The translations under genes and the position numbers were made by a program. The notes under the pieces are model-generated. The model was given only the letters and a program-made list of their open reading frames with translations. It had not been told where the DNA came from and searched no databases. A DNA stretch of 64,000 bases from positions 67,606 to 131,605 of the forward strand of contig NZ_KZ084324.1 of the NCBI RefSeq assembly GCF_002093975.1, written 5' to 3'. Below, in pieces: positions 8,371 through 17,828 of the stretch; position 1 is the first letter of the stretch, and each line of letters begins with the position of its first letter. This DNA comes from Thermoactinospora rubra (lineage in GTDB: Bacteria; Actinomycetota; Actinomycetes; Streptosporangiales; Streptosporangiaceae).

Positions 8371-10430
8371 ACGCGCTGAGTCTCCCTGGCCTTCTCCGTG
8401 CGCGCCACCCGCTTCTGCGATCTGCGCCGCAGCACCCGCATCACGACGGCGGCCATCATCACCGACAGCGCGCCGCCGACGATGAACAGCGCGATGCCGG
8501 TGTAACCGGTGGTGCGGATGCGCAGTTTGATCGGTTTACCGTACGGCTCGCCGCCGGCGGTCTTCAGCTGCACCGTCACGCCGGCGTCGCCGCTGGTGCG
8601 CATCTTCATCGGCACCTGCACGGTGCCGCTCTGCCTGGCCCCGATGGTGAGCGTCCGCGGATAGTCCTCGATGACGAGGTTCTCGCCGTCCGGCCGCACG
8701 ATGAGCTGGAGGGACACGTCGACGTCGCGGGCGTTGTGGACGCTGATCGGCACCAGCCCGTCGGTGCCCGCCAGCGTGCGCACCCGGTCGGTGCCGGTGA
8801 TGCCGACCTCCTCCAGGACATCCTGGACCCGCCCGTCGACGAGCTTGCGCGCGGACTCGGCCGCCGCGGGCCGCCTGCGCCAGCCGGCCGAGGTGAGCCG
8901 CAGCACGGCCTTCTCGAAGCCCGACTGCGTGAGCGAGGGGGCGATGAGCCGGGTGAGCCGCGCGTCGGCGGCCACCTTCTTGACCTTGCCGAGGTAGTCC
9001 TTGCCGAGCTCGGCCTGCCAATTGGCGTCGGTGTAGGTCAGTGTGCCGCGCGGGGTGGCGTTCTTGGCCGGCTTGACCGAGCCCAGCTGCGTCATCGACA
9101 CCCACGGCAGGGCGCCCGCGGTCTTCAGCAGCGACACGACGTGCTGCGGGTTGGGGTTCCAGCGCCGCTGCGGGGCCACGACCACCGACTTGGGCGTGAC
9201 CTGGCCGGCGGAGATGATCGCGGTCTCGGCGATGAACCGCTGCCGGGTGGCCACCGAGGAGACGCCGGGGTCGAGCATGCGGCTGAGCGTCTCGTCGGCC
9301 ACCAGCGCGGTGACCGGCCCGTTGACGGTGTCGAGGGTCGTCGCGGCGTCGGGCGTGGCCACGGGCTGCACGGGCGGCACGTTCTGCGGGGCCAGCAGCA
9401 CCGTGCGGACGCCCGAGACCGCCAGCAGGTCGAGCGCGTCCATGTCGAGCAGCCCGCCCACGGGCCAGTACACGGCCGAGCCGACGGTCGAGCGGTTCAG
9501 CACCGCCTTGGCGGTCGCGGTCCCCGTGGCCAAGGCCTCACCGGGCTGCTCGTCGAGCCCGTTGTGGGCCAGCGCCACCACGTCGGGGTCGGCGTACGGC
9601 AGGGCCACCACCTGCGACCCTGCCAGCGCCTCGGCCAGCGCCGCGAGCCAGGCGGCGGCCTGCGGATCCCGGTCGCGCCGCTCCTCCCGGCCGCCCTTGA
9701 GCCGCACCTCGTACGGCTGGGTCATGGCGCGCACGTCGTCGAGCAGCCCGGGATCGACGAACCAGGTGACGGACTCGGGCGCCGAGCGCGCGACCTCCAG
9801 CAGGTCGGCCAGCCGCCCCTTGGCGGCCAGCGACTTGCGCAGGTCCTCGTCGAGGAAGGTGGCGTCGTCGGCGCGGTGCGGCTCGTCGACCACGGGCAGG
9901 GCGAAGGCCAGCCTGGTCTTGACGCGCGGGGTCTGCTCGGCGGGCGCGTAGGTCAGGAACGACCGCCAGATGTCGATCTGCACCCCGCCCACCAGCGCCT
10001 CCACCGACAGCGGGTAGACGCCGAACTGGAAGACCTGGAGGTTGGCCGGGGTGACCTGGATCTGCCAGGAGACCGAGCCGCCCGGCTGGAGGACCGAGGG
10101 CAGCACCACGGCGCCCGCCCCCCAGCCCTGGTCGCGCGCCGTCCCGAGCTGGCCGCTCTGGTAGGCCTCCAGCTCCTGGCGCGAGGTGAAGCGCTGCGGG
10201 GAGAACCGCAGGCGCACCGTGACGCCCTGCAGGGGCGCGGTGCCCCGGTTGGTGAGCGTGCCGGAGATCCGGATGGGGTCGGTCAGCTTCCTCGGCACGT
10301 CCGGCGTCATCGACCTGATCGCCAGCCTGGTCTCCTGCCGCGCGGCGGCAGCCGTACCGGCCGGCGTCGCGGCAAGACAGGACAGCAACGCGGCGAACAG
10401 GACGGCGAGGAGCGTGAGCCTACGGATCAC
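8367..10430 (-). CDS. DUF6049 family secreted or membrane-anchored protein
   Basis: 687 residues. There is an N-terminal signal sequence (RRLTLLAVLFAALLSCLAATPAG), an extracytoplasmic region with an Ig-like segment near the start (ISGTLTNRGTAPLQGVTVRL), and one C-terminal membrane span (TGYTGIALFIVGGALSVMMAAVVMRV, given in two overlapping parts) followed by a short basic tail. It corresponds to M. tuberculosis Rv3909 by position directly upstream of mviN. Function is not established. Its strict linkage to murJ suggests a part in envelope assembly. Confidence 0.85.
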   Translation of the reverse strand: MIRRLTLLAVLFAALLSCLAATPAGTAAAARQETRLAIRSMTPDVPRKLTDPIRISGTLTNRGTAPLQGVTVRLRFSPQRFTSRQELEAYQSGQLGTARDQGWGAGAVVLPSVLQPGGSVSWQIQVTPANLQVFQFGVYPLSVEALVGGVQIDIWRSFLTYAPAEQTPRVKTRLAFALPVVDEPHRADDATFLDEDLRKSLAAKGRLADLLEVARSAPESVTWFVDPGLLDDVRAMTQPYEVRLKGGREERRDRDPQAAAWLAALAEALAGSQVVALPYADPDVVALAHNGLDEQPGEALATGTATAKAVLNRSTVGSAVYWPVGGLLDMDALDLLAVSGVRTVLLAPQNVPPVQPVATPDAATTLDTVNGPVTALVADETLSRMLDPGVSSVATRQRFIAETAIISAGQVTPKSVVVAPQRRWNPNPQHVVSLLKTAGALPWVSMTQLGSVKPAKNATPRGTLTYTDANWQAELGKDYLGKVKKVAADARLTRLIAPSLTQSGFEKAVLRLTSAGWRRRPAAAESARKLVDGRVQDVLEEVGITGTDRVRTLAGTDGLVPISVHNARDVDVSLQLIVRPDGENLVIEDYPRTLTIGARQSGTVQVPMKMRTSGDAGVTVQLKTAGGEPYGKPIKLRIRTTGYTGIALFIVGGALSVMMAAVVMRVLRRRSQKRVARTEKARETQRV

Positions 10431-10480
10431 GCTTGTGCCCGGGCTCGGTTACGAGGACGCACGCCCGCAATGGTACGGGC

Positions 10481-11002
10481 TCAGTGCCGCACAGGGATCG
10501 CCTCACGCGGGCCCCTGGGATGCGGGATCCGAAGATCCACCGACTTTCCAGGGAGCAGGGACACCAGGTCGAAGGCCCGGATCGCGAGAGCCGTGTACCG
10601 CTCTCCGGTGGGCGTGTAGACGGGCTCCTCGTCGCCCGGCAGGCGGTCGTCGAGCAGGATCGACAGGTTCTCGGGGAGCAGCAGCGGGCAGACGAGCCCG
10701 GCGGCGTAGTCGGTGAGCGCGTTTACCATGAACGCCGGAGCGTGGCGCACCTTGCGTGCGCCGAGAAGGCCGCCCACGATTCCCGGCTGCGGCGGGGCCG
10801 CGACCGTCGAGACCACCGCGACGGCTTCCGGTCCCACGCGGGTCGACAGCTCGAACACCGTGACGGCGACGCATCTGTCGGGAGCCGCGAAGACCGACTC
10901 GGGCAACTCGTCCACGCAAGTCATGGGCCGCGGAAGGCGTACGATCTCATGGTGGACCAGATGTGCGAGGAGCCAGCGGTGGATCGCCAGGGCGTCCTTC
11001 AT
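10481..11002 (-). CDS. YbaK/EbsC-like aminoacyl-tRNA deacylase family protein
   Basis: 173 residues from the ATG at 11002, which follows GAAAGGAGCGCAT. The sequence resembles the YbaK/ProX editing fold: DALAIHRWLLAHLVHHEIVRLP at the start, then CVAVTVFEL and GLLGARKVRHAPAFMV, and a central LVCPLLLPENLSILLDD. These enzymes hydrolyse mischarged aminoacyl-tRNA. The conserved lysine typical of the active site is not obvious, so activity is uncertain. It is probably the first gene of the leftward DUF6049-murJ-sigM operon (50-base gap to the next gene) and is divergent from pcnA. M. tuberculosis has the NUDIX gene mutT4 here, but no NUDIX box is present. Confidence 0.65.
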   Translation of the reverse strand: MKDALAIHRWLLAHLVHHEIVRLPRPMTCVDELPESVFAAPDRCVAVTVFELSTRVGPEAVAVVSTVAAPPQPGIVGGLLGARKVRHAPAFMVNALTDYAAGLVCPLLLPENLSILLDDRLPGDEEPVYTPTGERYTALAIRAFDLVSLLPGKSVDLRIPHPRGPREAIPVRH

Positions 11003-11084
11003 ATGCGCTCCTTTCTCCACCGACGGTAACCCCGACCCGATGTGGCTCGGGAGATATGTTCCGGAACTGAAGGACCTACCCAGC

Positions 11085-12524
11085 TTGTCCGATTCGAATC
11101 TGACCCAGACGCAGCAGCGCGCCATGAGCGACCTCTTCCGCAAGATCGCGCCCGTGGCCGACGAACTCGGCGACCTGTTCGCCCGGCACGGGCACGAGCT
11201 CGCCCTCGTCGGCGGGTCCGTCCGCGACATCCTGCTCGGCCGCATCGGCAACGACCTCGACCTGACCACCGACGCCCGCCCCGAGCGGGTCCTTGAGATC
11301 GTCAGAGACTGGGCCGACTCCGTCTGGACCATCGGCATCGACTTCGGCACCGTCGGCGTGCGCAAGGGCGGCTGGCTCCTGGAGATCACCACCTACCGCA
11401 GCGAGTCCTACGACCCCAAGTCGCGCAAGCCCGAGGTGCTGTACGGCGAGACGCTCGAGGCCGACCTGGAGCGCCGCGACTTCGCGGTCAACGCGATGGC
11501 CGTGCGGGTGCCCGCGCACGAGTTCGTCGACCCCTTCGGCGGCATGGCCGACCTGAAGGCCAGGCTGCTGCGCACGCCGGGCACGCCCGAGCAGTCCTTC
11601 GACGACGACCCCCTGCGCATGCTGCGCGCCGCCCGCTTCGCCTCCCAGCTCGGGTTCACGGTCGACGGGGCGGCGGTCGACGCCATGAAGGCCATGGCCG
11701 AGCGCATCGAGATCGTCTCCGCCGAGCGGATCCGCGACGAGCTCGACAAGCTCGTCTGCGGCGCCGACCCCCGCTCGGGGCTGCGGCTGCTCGTCGACAC
11801 CGGGCTGGCCCACCACGTCCTGCCCGAGCTGCCCAGGCTGCGCCTGGAGATCGACGAGCACCACCGCCACAAGGACGTCTACGAGCACACCCTGATCGTG
11901 CTGGAGCAGGCCATCGCCCTGGAGGACGACGGCCCCGACCGGGTGCTGCGCTGGGCGGCGCTCATGCACGACGTGGGCAAGCCCAAGACCCGGCGCCTGG
12001 AGCCCGGCGGGCGCGTGTCGTTCCACCACCACGAGGTGGTCGGGGCGCAGATGACCAGGAAGCGGCTGACGGAGCTGCGCTTCCCCAAGGACGTGGTCGC
12101 CGACGTCGCGCGGCTGGTGGAGCTGCACCTGCGCTTCCACGGGTACGGCACCGGCGAGTGGACCGACAGCGCGGTGCGCCGCTACGTGCGCGACGCCGGG
12201 CACCTGCTCGACCGGCTGCACAAGCTCACGCGGGCCGACTGCACGACGCGCAACAAGCGCAAGGCGGCGGCGCTGTCGCGCACCTACGACCAGCTGGAGG
12301 AGCGCATCGCGCGGCTGGCCGAGGAGGAGGAGCTGGCCAAGATCCGGCCGGAGCTCGACGGGAACGAGATCCAGCGCGTGCTGGGCATCGCGCCGGGGCC
12401 GCTGGTGGGCAAGGCGTACAAGTTCCTGCTGGACCTGCGGCTGGACAAGGGCGTCATCGGCAAGGAGGCGGCCACGGAGGCGCTGCTGGAGTGGGCGCGG
12501 GCCAACGGGGTCTCCTCCGGCTGA
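11085..12524 (+). CDS. pcnA: CCA tRNA nucleotidyltransferase / PcnA family
   Basis: 479 residues from a TTG at 11085, chosen because AAGGACC precedes it by a normal spacing; an ATG at 11040 has no ribosome site. Seen: the nucleotidyltransferase core [21 protein letters not shown] with the catalytic DxD, then [12 protein letters not shown], the RNA-binding [19 protein letters not shown], and a C-terminal HD domain [14 protein letters not shown] with FHHHEVVGA. The family adds or repairs the CCA end of tRNA. Position next to the murJ cluster is conserved (Rv3907c, SCO3896). One tRNA in this window lacks an encoded CCA, so CCA addition is required. Confidence 0.93.
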   Translation: MSDSNLTQTQQRAMSDLFRKIAPVADELGDLFARHGHELALVGGSVRDILLGRIGNDLDLTTDARPERVLEIVRDWADSVWTIGIDFGTVGVRKGGWLLEITTYRSESYDPKSRKPEVLYGETLEADLERRDFAVNAMAVRVPAHEFVDPFGGMADLKARLLRTPGTPEQSFDDDPLRMLRAARFASQLGFTVDGAAVDAMKAMAERIEIVSAERIRDELDKLVCGADPRSGLRLLVDTGLAHHVLPELPRLRLEIDEHHRHKDVYEHTLIVLEQAIALEDDGPDRVLRWAALMHDVGKPKTRRLEPGGRVSFHHHEVVGAQMTRKRLTELRFPKDVVADVARLVELHLRFHGYGTGEWTDSAVRRYVRDAGHLLDRLHKLTRADCTTRNKRKAAALSRTYDQLEERIARLAEEEELAKIRPELDGNEIQRVLGIAPGPLVGKAYKFLLDLRLDKGVIGKEAATEALLEWARANGVSSG

Positions 12525-12558
12525 GCCGCCTTCGGCGCACGCCCTAGAGTGGGCCTCC

Positions 12559-13764
12559 GTGGACGACATCCTCACCCTCGACGGCCGCCACGTGTGGCAC
12601 CCGTACGCCGCCGTCGGCGCCCCCGTGCACCAGGTCGTCAGGGCCGAGGGCGTACGGCTCACGCTCGCCGACGGGCGTGAGCTGATCGACGGGATGTCCT
12701 CGTGGTGGGCCGCGATCCACGGCTACAACCACCCGCGCCTCAACCAGGCCGTCCACGACCAGCTGCGCGACATGGCCCACGTCATGTTCGGCGGCCTGAC
12801 CCACGAGCCCGCCGTACGGCTGGCCCGCCGGCTGGCCGCGATGACCGGCCTGGACAGGGTGTTCCTCGCCGACTCCGGGTCGGTCTCGGTCGAGGTCGCG
12901 ATCAAGATGGCCATGCAGTACACGGGCAGGTCCCGCCTGATGACGGTCAGGGGTGGCTACCACGGCGACACGTTCGGCGCCATGGCCGTGTGCGACCCCG
13001 TCAACGGCATGCACCACCTGTTCAACGGCGCCCTGCCCGGCCACGTCTTCGCCGGCTTGCCGCCGCGCGACCTGGACGAGGCATACCTGCGCGAGCTGGA
13101 GGACACCTTTCTCCGGCATCGCGACGAGCTGGCCGCCGTGATCGTCGAGCCGGTCGTCCAGGGCGCCGGCGGCATGCGCTTCTACCACCCGGCCTACCTC
13201 AGGTGGCTGCGCGAGCTCACCGAGGAGCACGGCGTGCTGCTGATCGCCGACGAGATCGCCACCGGCTTCGGCCGCACGGGCGAGCTGTTCGGCTGCGACC
13301 ACGCGGGGATCAGGCCCGACATCATGTGCGTCGGCAAGGCGCTCACCGGCGGCTACCTGACGCTCGCCGCGACGCTGTGCGCCGACCGCGTGGCCGAGGG
13401 GATCGGCGTGCTCATGCACGGCCCCACCTACATGGGCAACCCGCTGGCCGCCGCGGTCGCGAACGCCTCCCTCGACCTGCTGGAGGAGCGCCCGTGGCGG
13501 GAGGAGGTGGCCCGCATCGAGGCCGCCCTGCGGGAGGGCCTGGCGCCCGCCGTACGGCACGCGAAGGACGTCCGCGTGCTGGGCGCGATCGGGGTGATCG
13601 AGAAGCACGAGCCGGTCGACGTGCCGAGGGTGCAGAAGACCGCCATGGACCTGGGCGTGTGGCTGCGGCCGTTCGGCCGGTTGATCTACACGATGCCGCC
13701 CTACGCGGTCACCGGGGCCGAACTGGAGCGGATCACCGAGGCGATGGCACGGGCCGCGGAATGA
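12559..13764 (+). CDS. bioA: Adenosylmethionine-8-amino-7-oxononanoate aminotransferase BioA
   Basis: 401-residue class III PLP aminotransferase of biotin synthesis; it converts KAPA to DAPA with S-adenosylmethionine as amino donor. Seen: HVWHPYAAV and [16 protein letters not shown] near the N-terminus (the WW of the substrate pocket), [32 protein letters not shown], and the PLP lysine in [16 protein letters not shown]. It stands alone, with no bioBDF nearby. Its 3' end overlaps the end of the convergent MFS gene by 32 bases. The start is a GTG 34 bases after pcnA. Confidence 0.95.
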   Translation: MDDILTLDGRHVWHPYAAVGAPVHQVVRAEGVRLTLADGRELIDGMSSWWAAIHGYNHPRLNQAVHDQLRDMAHVMFGGLTHEPAVRLARRLAAMTGLDRVFLADSGSVSVEVAIKMAMQYTGRSRLMTVRGGYHGDTFGAMAVCDPVNGMHHLFNGALPGHVFAGLPPRDLDEAYLRELEDTFLRHRDELAAVIVEPVVQGAGGMRFYHPAYLRWLRELTEEHGVLLIADEIATGFGRTGELFGCDHAGIRPDIMCVGKALTGGYLTLAATLCADRVAEGIGVLMHGPTYMGNPLAAAVANASLDLLEERPWREEVARIEAALREGLAPAVRHAKDVRVLGAIGVIEKHEPVDVPRVQKTAMDLGVWLRPFGRLIYTMPPYAVTGAELERITEAMARAAE

Positions 13765-15010
13765 CCAGCCGGTAGACCAGCGCCCCCGCCAGGTAGCCGC
13801 CCGCGATGACGGCCACGGCCAGGTAGGACTTGCCGTTGGGCGGCAGGATCGCCGCCGACAGGGCCGCGGCCAGCACGAACATGCCGTTGAAGAGCATGTC
13901 GTAGATGGAGAAGGCGCGGCCGAGGTAGGCGTCGTCCACGTCGCGCTGGACCGCGGTGTCGGCGCAGATCTTCACGCTCTGGCCGGCGACGCCCAGCACG
14001 AACCCGGCCACGGGCAGCCCCCACTCCTGGAACGGGGCGACGAGGACCGCGGTCAGCACGCCGGCCGTGACGAGCATCGCGGGCACCCAGCGCTCGATCG
14101 TGAACCGCTCGGTGGCCCACGGGGTGAGCAGGACCGCCAGGAAGAACCCCACGCCCGAGGTGACCACGACCAGGCTCATGCCGCGCAGGGCCACGTCGGC
14201 GTCGCCGCCGGTGAAGTAGTAGCGGTACAGGATGATGCCGAGCGCGGTGGCCATGCCGTACATGAACCGGTGGAGGGCCATCGCGCCCATGCCGGCGGCG
14301 GCCCTGCGGTGGCCCAGCAGGTGCCTGCCGCCCTCGACCAGGCCCTTGACCACGTTGCGCACGGCCTCGCGGGTCTGCGGCCGGTCCGGGTCGTACTCCG
14401 GGCCGAGCAGGTCGCGGCCCATGGTCCCGGCGACCAGCGCGCTGAGCCCGAACACCAGGCCGGAGACGACCATCATGGCGGCCGTGCTCGCGTCGAGCAG
14501 GTCGCGCATGAGGAAGCCCATGCCGGCGCCGATGAAGGTGACGACGGTGCCCGCGGTGGGGGTGACGGCGTTGGCCGCCATCAGCTTGTCGGACGGCACG
14601 ACGTGCGGCAGGGAGGCGCTCAGCGCGGCCAGGAAGAACCGGTTGACGCCCAGCACGCACAGTGCCGCGGTGTAGAACAGCGCGTCGGGCGCCTTCGCCG
14701 CCAGCAGACCCGCGGTGGCCAGCAGCAGGCCGCCCCGCACCAGCGGGGCGACGACGAGGATCTGCCGGCGCGACCAGCGGTCGATGAAGACGCCGACGAA
14801 CGGCCCCAGGATGCTGTAGGGCAGGAACAGCACCGCGAACCCGGCGGCCACCTGCAGGGCCGTCGTGTGCTTCTCGGGGCTGAAGAAGGCGAAGCCCAGC
14901 ACGCTGAACTGGAAGACGCCGTCGGAGAACTGGGAGACCAGCCGGGTGCCGAACAGCCGCCGGAAGTCCCGGCCACGGGCGACCACGCGGAGATCGGCGA
15001 CAAACGACAC
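13733..15010 (-). CDS. MFS transporter (12 membrane spans)
   Basis: 425-residue major facilitator with N-terminal [20 protein letters not shown] and the loop motif [18 protein letters not shown] between spans 2 and 3. The layout resembles the multidrug and macrolide exporters of the enterobactin-exporter-like branch. It starts with a GTG at 15010 and is divergent from idi with a 71-base gap. The last ten codons overlap bioA on the other strand. The substrate cannot be assigned. Confidence 0.85.
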   Translation of the reverse strand: MSFVADLRVVARGRDFRRLFGTRLVSQFSDGVFQFSVLGFAFFSPEKHTTALQVAAGFAVLFLPYSILGPFVGVFIDRWSRRQILVVAPLVRGGLLLATAGLLAAKAPDALFYTAALCVLGVNRFFLAALSASLPHVVPSDKLMAANAVTPTAGTVVTFIGAGMGFLMRDLLDASTAAMMVVSGLVFGLSALVAGTMGRDLLGPEYDPDRPQTREAVRNVVKGLVEGGRHLLGHRRAAAGMGAMALHRFMYGMATALGIILYRYYFTGGDADVALRGMSLVVVTSGVGFFLAVLLTPWATERFTIERWVPAMLVTAGVLTAVLVAPFQEWGLPVAGFVLGVAGQSVKICADTAVQRDVDDAYLGRAFSIYDMLFNGMFVLAAALSAAILPPNGKSYLAVAVIAGGYLAGALVYRLVIPRPVPSPR

Positions 15011-15081
15011 GAGGTCAGCCTATCCACCGCATGTCGCGGAAGGGGCGCCGTCACCCATCATGATCACGTACGCTTCGTGGC

Positions 15082-15675
15082 GTGACCACAGATGAACACG
15101 TCGTGCTGGTCGACGAGGCGGGCAACGCGACCGGCACCGCCCCCAAGTCGTCCGTCCACGGCCAGGACACCCCGCTCCACCTGGCGTTCTCCAGCTACGT
15201 CTTCGACGAGCACGGCAGGGTCCTGCTGACCCGCCGCGCCTCGCAGAAGGTGACGTGGCCGGGGGTGTGGACCAACAGCTGCTGCGGCCACCCGCTGCCC
15301 GGCGAGCGGCTCGAGCACGCCGTCGTGCGCCGCCTTGCCCACGAGCTCGGCCTGGCCGCCGACCGTGTCGATCGTGTCGACCTGGTGCTGCCGCGCTTCT
15401 CCTACCGCGCGGTGATGGGCAACGGGGTGGTGGAGCACGAGCTGTGCCCCGTCTACCGGGTGGTCGCCGCGGGGTCGCCGTCGCTCAACCCCGAGGAGGT
15501 CGACGAGGCGCGGTGGATGCCGTGGAAGGAGTTCACCGACGGGGTGCTCAGCGGGCTGCTGGCCATCTCGCCCTGGTGCCGCGAGCAGGTGCCGCTGCTC
15601 GACGCGCTGGGCGCCGACCCGCTGGGCTGGGAGGCGGCCCCGGAAGCGGAGCTGCCTCCCGCCGCGCGCCTGTGA
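15082..15675 (+). CDS. idi: Isopentenyl-diphosphate delta-isomerase, type 1
   Basis: 197-residue NUDIX-fold isomerase interconverting isopentenyl and dimethylallyl diphosphate, feeding the polyprenyl carriers used by the envelope genes nearby. Seen: the metal-binding and catalytic NSCCGHPLPGERLEHAV with the active-site Cys, RRLAHELGL, and the second catalytic region EEVDEARWMPWKEF. Length fits type 1 IDI. It is convergent with ino1, 4 bases separating the two stops. Confidence 0.95.
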   Translation: MTTDEHVVLVDEAGNATGTAPKSSVHGQDTPLHLAFSSYVFDEHGRVLLTRRASQKVTWPGVWTNSCCGHPLPGERLEHAVVRRLAHELGLAADRVDRVDLVLPRFSYRAVMGNGVVEHELCPVYRVVAAGSPSLNPEEVDEARWMPWKEFTDGVLSGLLAISPWCREQVPLLDALGADPLGWEAAPEAELPPAARL

Positions 15676-15679
15676 GGTC

Positions 15680-16759
15680 CTAGCGCTCGACCTCGCCCCT
15701 GATGAACTTCTCCACGAGGTCGCGCGCCTCGTCGTCGGAGTACTGCACGGGCGGCGACTTCATGAAGTAGGACGACGCCGACAGGATCGGCCCGCCGATG
15801 CCCCGGTCGAGTGCGATCTTCGCGGCCCGCACGGCGTCGATGATGATGCCCGCGGAGTTCGGCGAGTCCCACACCTCCAGCTTGTACTCCAGGTTCAGCG
15901 GCGTGTCGCCGAAGGAGCGCCCCTCGAGGCGGACGTAGGCCCACTTGCGGTCGTCCAGCCAAGGCACGTGGTCCGACGGGCCGATGTGCACGTCGGCCTT
16001 GGCCATCTCGTGCGGGATCTGCGAGGTGACCGACTGGGTCTTGGAGATCTTCTTGGACTGGAGGCGCGAGCGCTCCAGCATGTTCATGAAGTCCATGTTG
16101 CCGCCGAAGTTGAGCTGGTAGGTGCGCAGCAGCTCGACCCCGCGGTCCTCGAACAGCTTGGCCAGCACGCGGTGCGTGATGGTGGCGCCCACCTGCGACT
16201 TGATGTCGTCGCCGACGATCGGCACGCCGGCCTCGGTGAACTTCTCCGCCCACTCGGGGTCGGAGGCGATGAACACCGGCAGCGCGTTGACGAACGCCAC
16301 CTTCGCGTCGATCGCGCACTGCGCGTAGAAGCGGTCGGCCTCCTCCGAGCCCACGGGCAGGTAGGAGACCAGGACGTCGGCCCGGGTCTCGCGCAGCACC
16401 TTCACCACGTCGACCGGCTCCTCGTCGGACTCCTCGATGATCTCGCGGTAGTACTCGCCGAGGCCGTCGAAGGTGTGGCCCCGCTGGACGACCACCCCCG
16501 AGGGCGGCACGTCGCAAATCTTGATCGTGTTGTTCTCGCTGGCGACGATGGCCTCGGACAGGTCGCGGCCGACCTTCTTGGCGTCCACGTCGAAAGCGGC
16601 AACGAACTCGATGTCGCCGACGTGGTAGTCGCCGAACCTGACGTGCATGAGGCCCGGCACGCGCGTGGCCGGGTCGGCGTCCTTGTAGTAGTGGACGCCT
16701 TGGACCAGCGACGACGCGCAGTTGCCGACACCGACAATGGCTACGCGGACCGAACCCAT
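15680..16759 (-). CDS. ino1: Inositol-3-phosphate synthase
   Basis: 359-residue NAD-dependent enzyme converting glucose 6-phosphate to 1L-myo-inositol 1-phosphate, the source of inositol for phosphatidylinositol and mycothiol. Seen: an N-terminal Rossmann motif [20 protein letters not shown], the conserved core [19 protein letters not shown] and [13 protein letters not shown], and catalytic lysines in [11 protein letters not shown]. It starts 12 bases after the PadR gene and is probably cotranscribed with it, as in Rv0047c-Rv0046c. Mycothiol links this gene functionally to the SigR/Trx redox genes in the window. Confidence 0.96.
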   Translation of the reverse strand: MGSVRVAIVGVGNCASSLVQGVHYYKDADPATRVPGLMHVRFGDYHVGDIEFVAAFDVDAKKVGRDLSEAIVASENNTIKICDVPPSGVVVQRGHTFDGLGEYYREIIEESDEEPVDVVKVLRETRADVLVSYLPVGSEEADRFYAQCAIDAKVAFVNALPVFIASDPEWAEKFTEAGVPIVGDDIKSQVGATITHRVLAKLFEDRGVELLRTYQLNFGGNMDFMNMLERSRLQSKKISKTQSVTSQIPHEMAKADVHIGPSDHVPWLDDRKWAYVRLEGRSFGDTPLNLEYKLEVWDSPNSAGIIIDAVRAAKIALDRGIGGPILSASSYFMKSPPVQYSDDEARDLVEKFIRGEVER

Positions 16760-16771
16760 CGCACTCGCTCC

Positions 16772-17350
16772 TTACTCATCCATATCTCGTGGCGCCTCTT
16801 CCGGAGGATCGGAGGAGGCTCGTCTCTCTGTCGCGATCAGCTCGTTGAGCCACCGCACCTCGCGTTCGACCGATTCCAGGCCGTGACGCTGAAGCTCCAG
16901 TGTGTAGCTGTCGAGGCGTTCCCTGGTGCGGGCGAGCGCGGCGCGGACGTTCTCGAGCCGCTCCTCCAGGCGGCTGCGCCGGCCTTCGAGGATGCGCAGC
17001 CGTACCTCTGCCTCGGTGTGCCGGAAGAAGGCGAAGTGGACGCCGAAGCTCTCGTCCTCCCAGGTGGCCGGGCCCGCCTGCGTCAGCATTTCCTGCAGCC
17101 GCTCCTTGCCCTCCGCCGTGAGCTTGTAGACGATCTTGGACCGTCCGGTGACGGCGGCGGGGTGCTCCTCGGCGATGAGCCCGCGCTCCAGCAGGCTCTT
17201 CAGGCAGGGGTAGAGCGAGCCGTAGGAGAAGGCGCGGAACATGCCGAGCAGGGCGTTGAGCCGTTTGCGCAGCTCGTAGCCATGCAGGGGGGTTTCGTGC
17301 AGCGACCCGAGCACGGCGAGTTCGAGGACCCTGCGCTGGTCGCCGGCCAT
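16772..17350 (-). CDS. PadR family transcriptional regulator
   Basis: 192 residues. The N-terminal winged helix is seen as LELAVLGSLHETPLHGYELR, KRLNALLGMFRAFSYGSLYP and CLKSLLERGLIAEEHPA, and the C-terminal helical part carries a long Arg/Glu-rich dimerisation region (RILEGRRSRLEERLENV). The ATG at 17350 is preceded by AGGAGG. It is the first gene of a likely padR-ino1 operon, and a perfect inverted repeat at 17374-17394 sits just upstream as a probable autoregulatory operator. Orthologous position to Rv0047c. Confidence 0.92.
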   Translation of the reverse strand: MAGDQRRVLELAVLGSLHETPLHGYELRKRLNALLGMFRAFSYGSLYPCLKSLLERGLIAEEHPAAVTGRSKIVYKLTAEGKERLQEMLTQAGPATWEDESFGVHFAFFRHTEAEVRLRILEGRRSRLEERLENVRAALARTRERLDSYTLELQRHGLESVEREVRWLNELIATERRASSDPPEEAPRDMDE

Positions 17351-17373
17351 CTGAATCCGCCTCCTCTCGCGCC

Positions 17374-17394
17374 GATGTATCGAGCCGATACATC
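17374..17394. promoter_or_regulatory. Perfect inverted repeat, candidate PadR operator
   Basis: GATGTATCG / AGC / CGATACATC, two perfect 9-base arms around a 3-base centre, 24 bases upstream of the padR start. PadR proteins bind ATGT...ACAT dyads, and this site contains exactly those half-sites. Confidence 0.7.
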
Positions 17395-17501
17395 ATGAAG
17401 ATACGTCGACTCGCTATATGGTGCAATCGGCCCGTGCCCTCGGCGGTTGGGAGCTATCGGAAAAAAGCCGTAATGTGGCGCCCATGTGGTCACAGGGGAG
17501 C

Positions 17502-17828
17502 GTGGTGGACTACGCACCGGAGCGTGCCGTCCTCCGCTCGCCGGGCTGTGACGCACAGCCGTACCTCCCACATGTGGCCGGACGCTTCCAGTCGCCGACC
17601 GAACGCCTCTGCCCGAGATCGCGCAGGGAGAACGTCACGGAAGCGGCTCGTGCCCGAGAAGACTCGTCAGGAGGTCATGCCGGCCAGGCAAAGGCGGCCT
17701 CGGAGCGCGTCGAGATGGTCCATGATTACGACGAGTTCCGCGTCTGCGTGGTCGAGGTCTGCCAAGGTTGTTCTTCGAACCACCTGACGGTCGCCGTGCT
17801 AATCGACGATGCGAGGACGTGTGAGTAA
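17502..17828 (+). CDS. Divergent or decaying DUF5318 family protein
   Basis: 108 residues from a GTG at 17502 after AGGGGAGC. It matches the small DUF5318 protein expected between padR and ponA (Rv0049 position): an N-terminal DYAPERAVL, the central SPTERLCP then RRENVT, and a C-terminal EFRVCVVEVCQGC then NHLT. It is shorter than usual because a block after the N-terminus is missing, and the first Cys pair (normally CPxC) reads CPRS, so the zinc ribbon appears damaged. The stop overlaps the ponA start by 8 bases, indicating it may still be translated. It could be a pseudogene in slow decay. Confidence 0.55.
   Translation: MVDYAPERAVLRSPGCDAQPYLPHVAGRFQSPTERLCPRSRRENVTEAARAREDSSGGHAGQAKAASERVEMVHDYDEFRVCVVEVCQGCSSNHLTVAVLIDDARTCE

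Noticed and set aside
10481..11002. MutT4-like NUDIX hydrolase expected at this position from M. tuberculosis
   Set aside because: No GX5EX7REUXEE box is present; the sequence looks like the YbaK/EbsC family instead.
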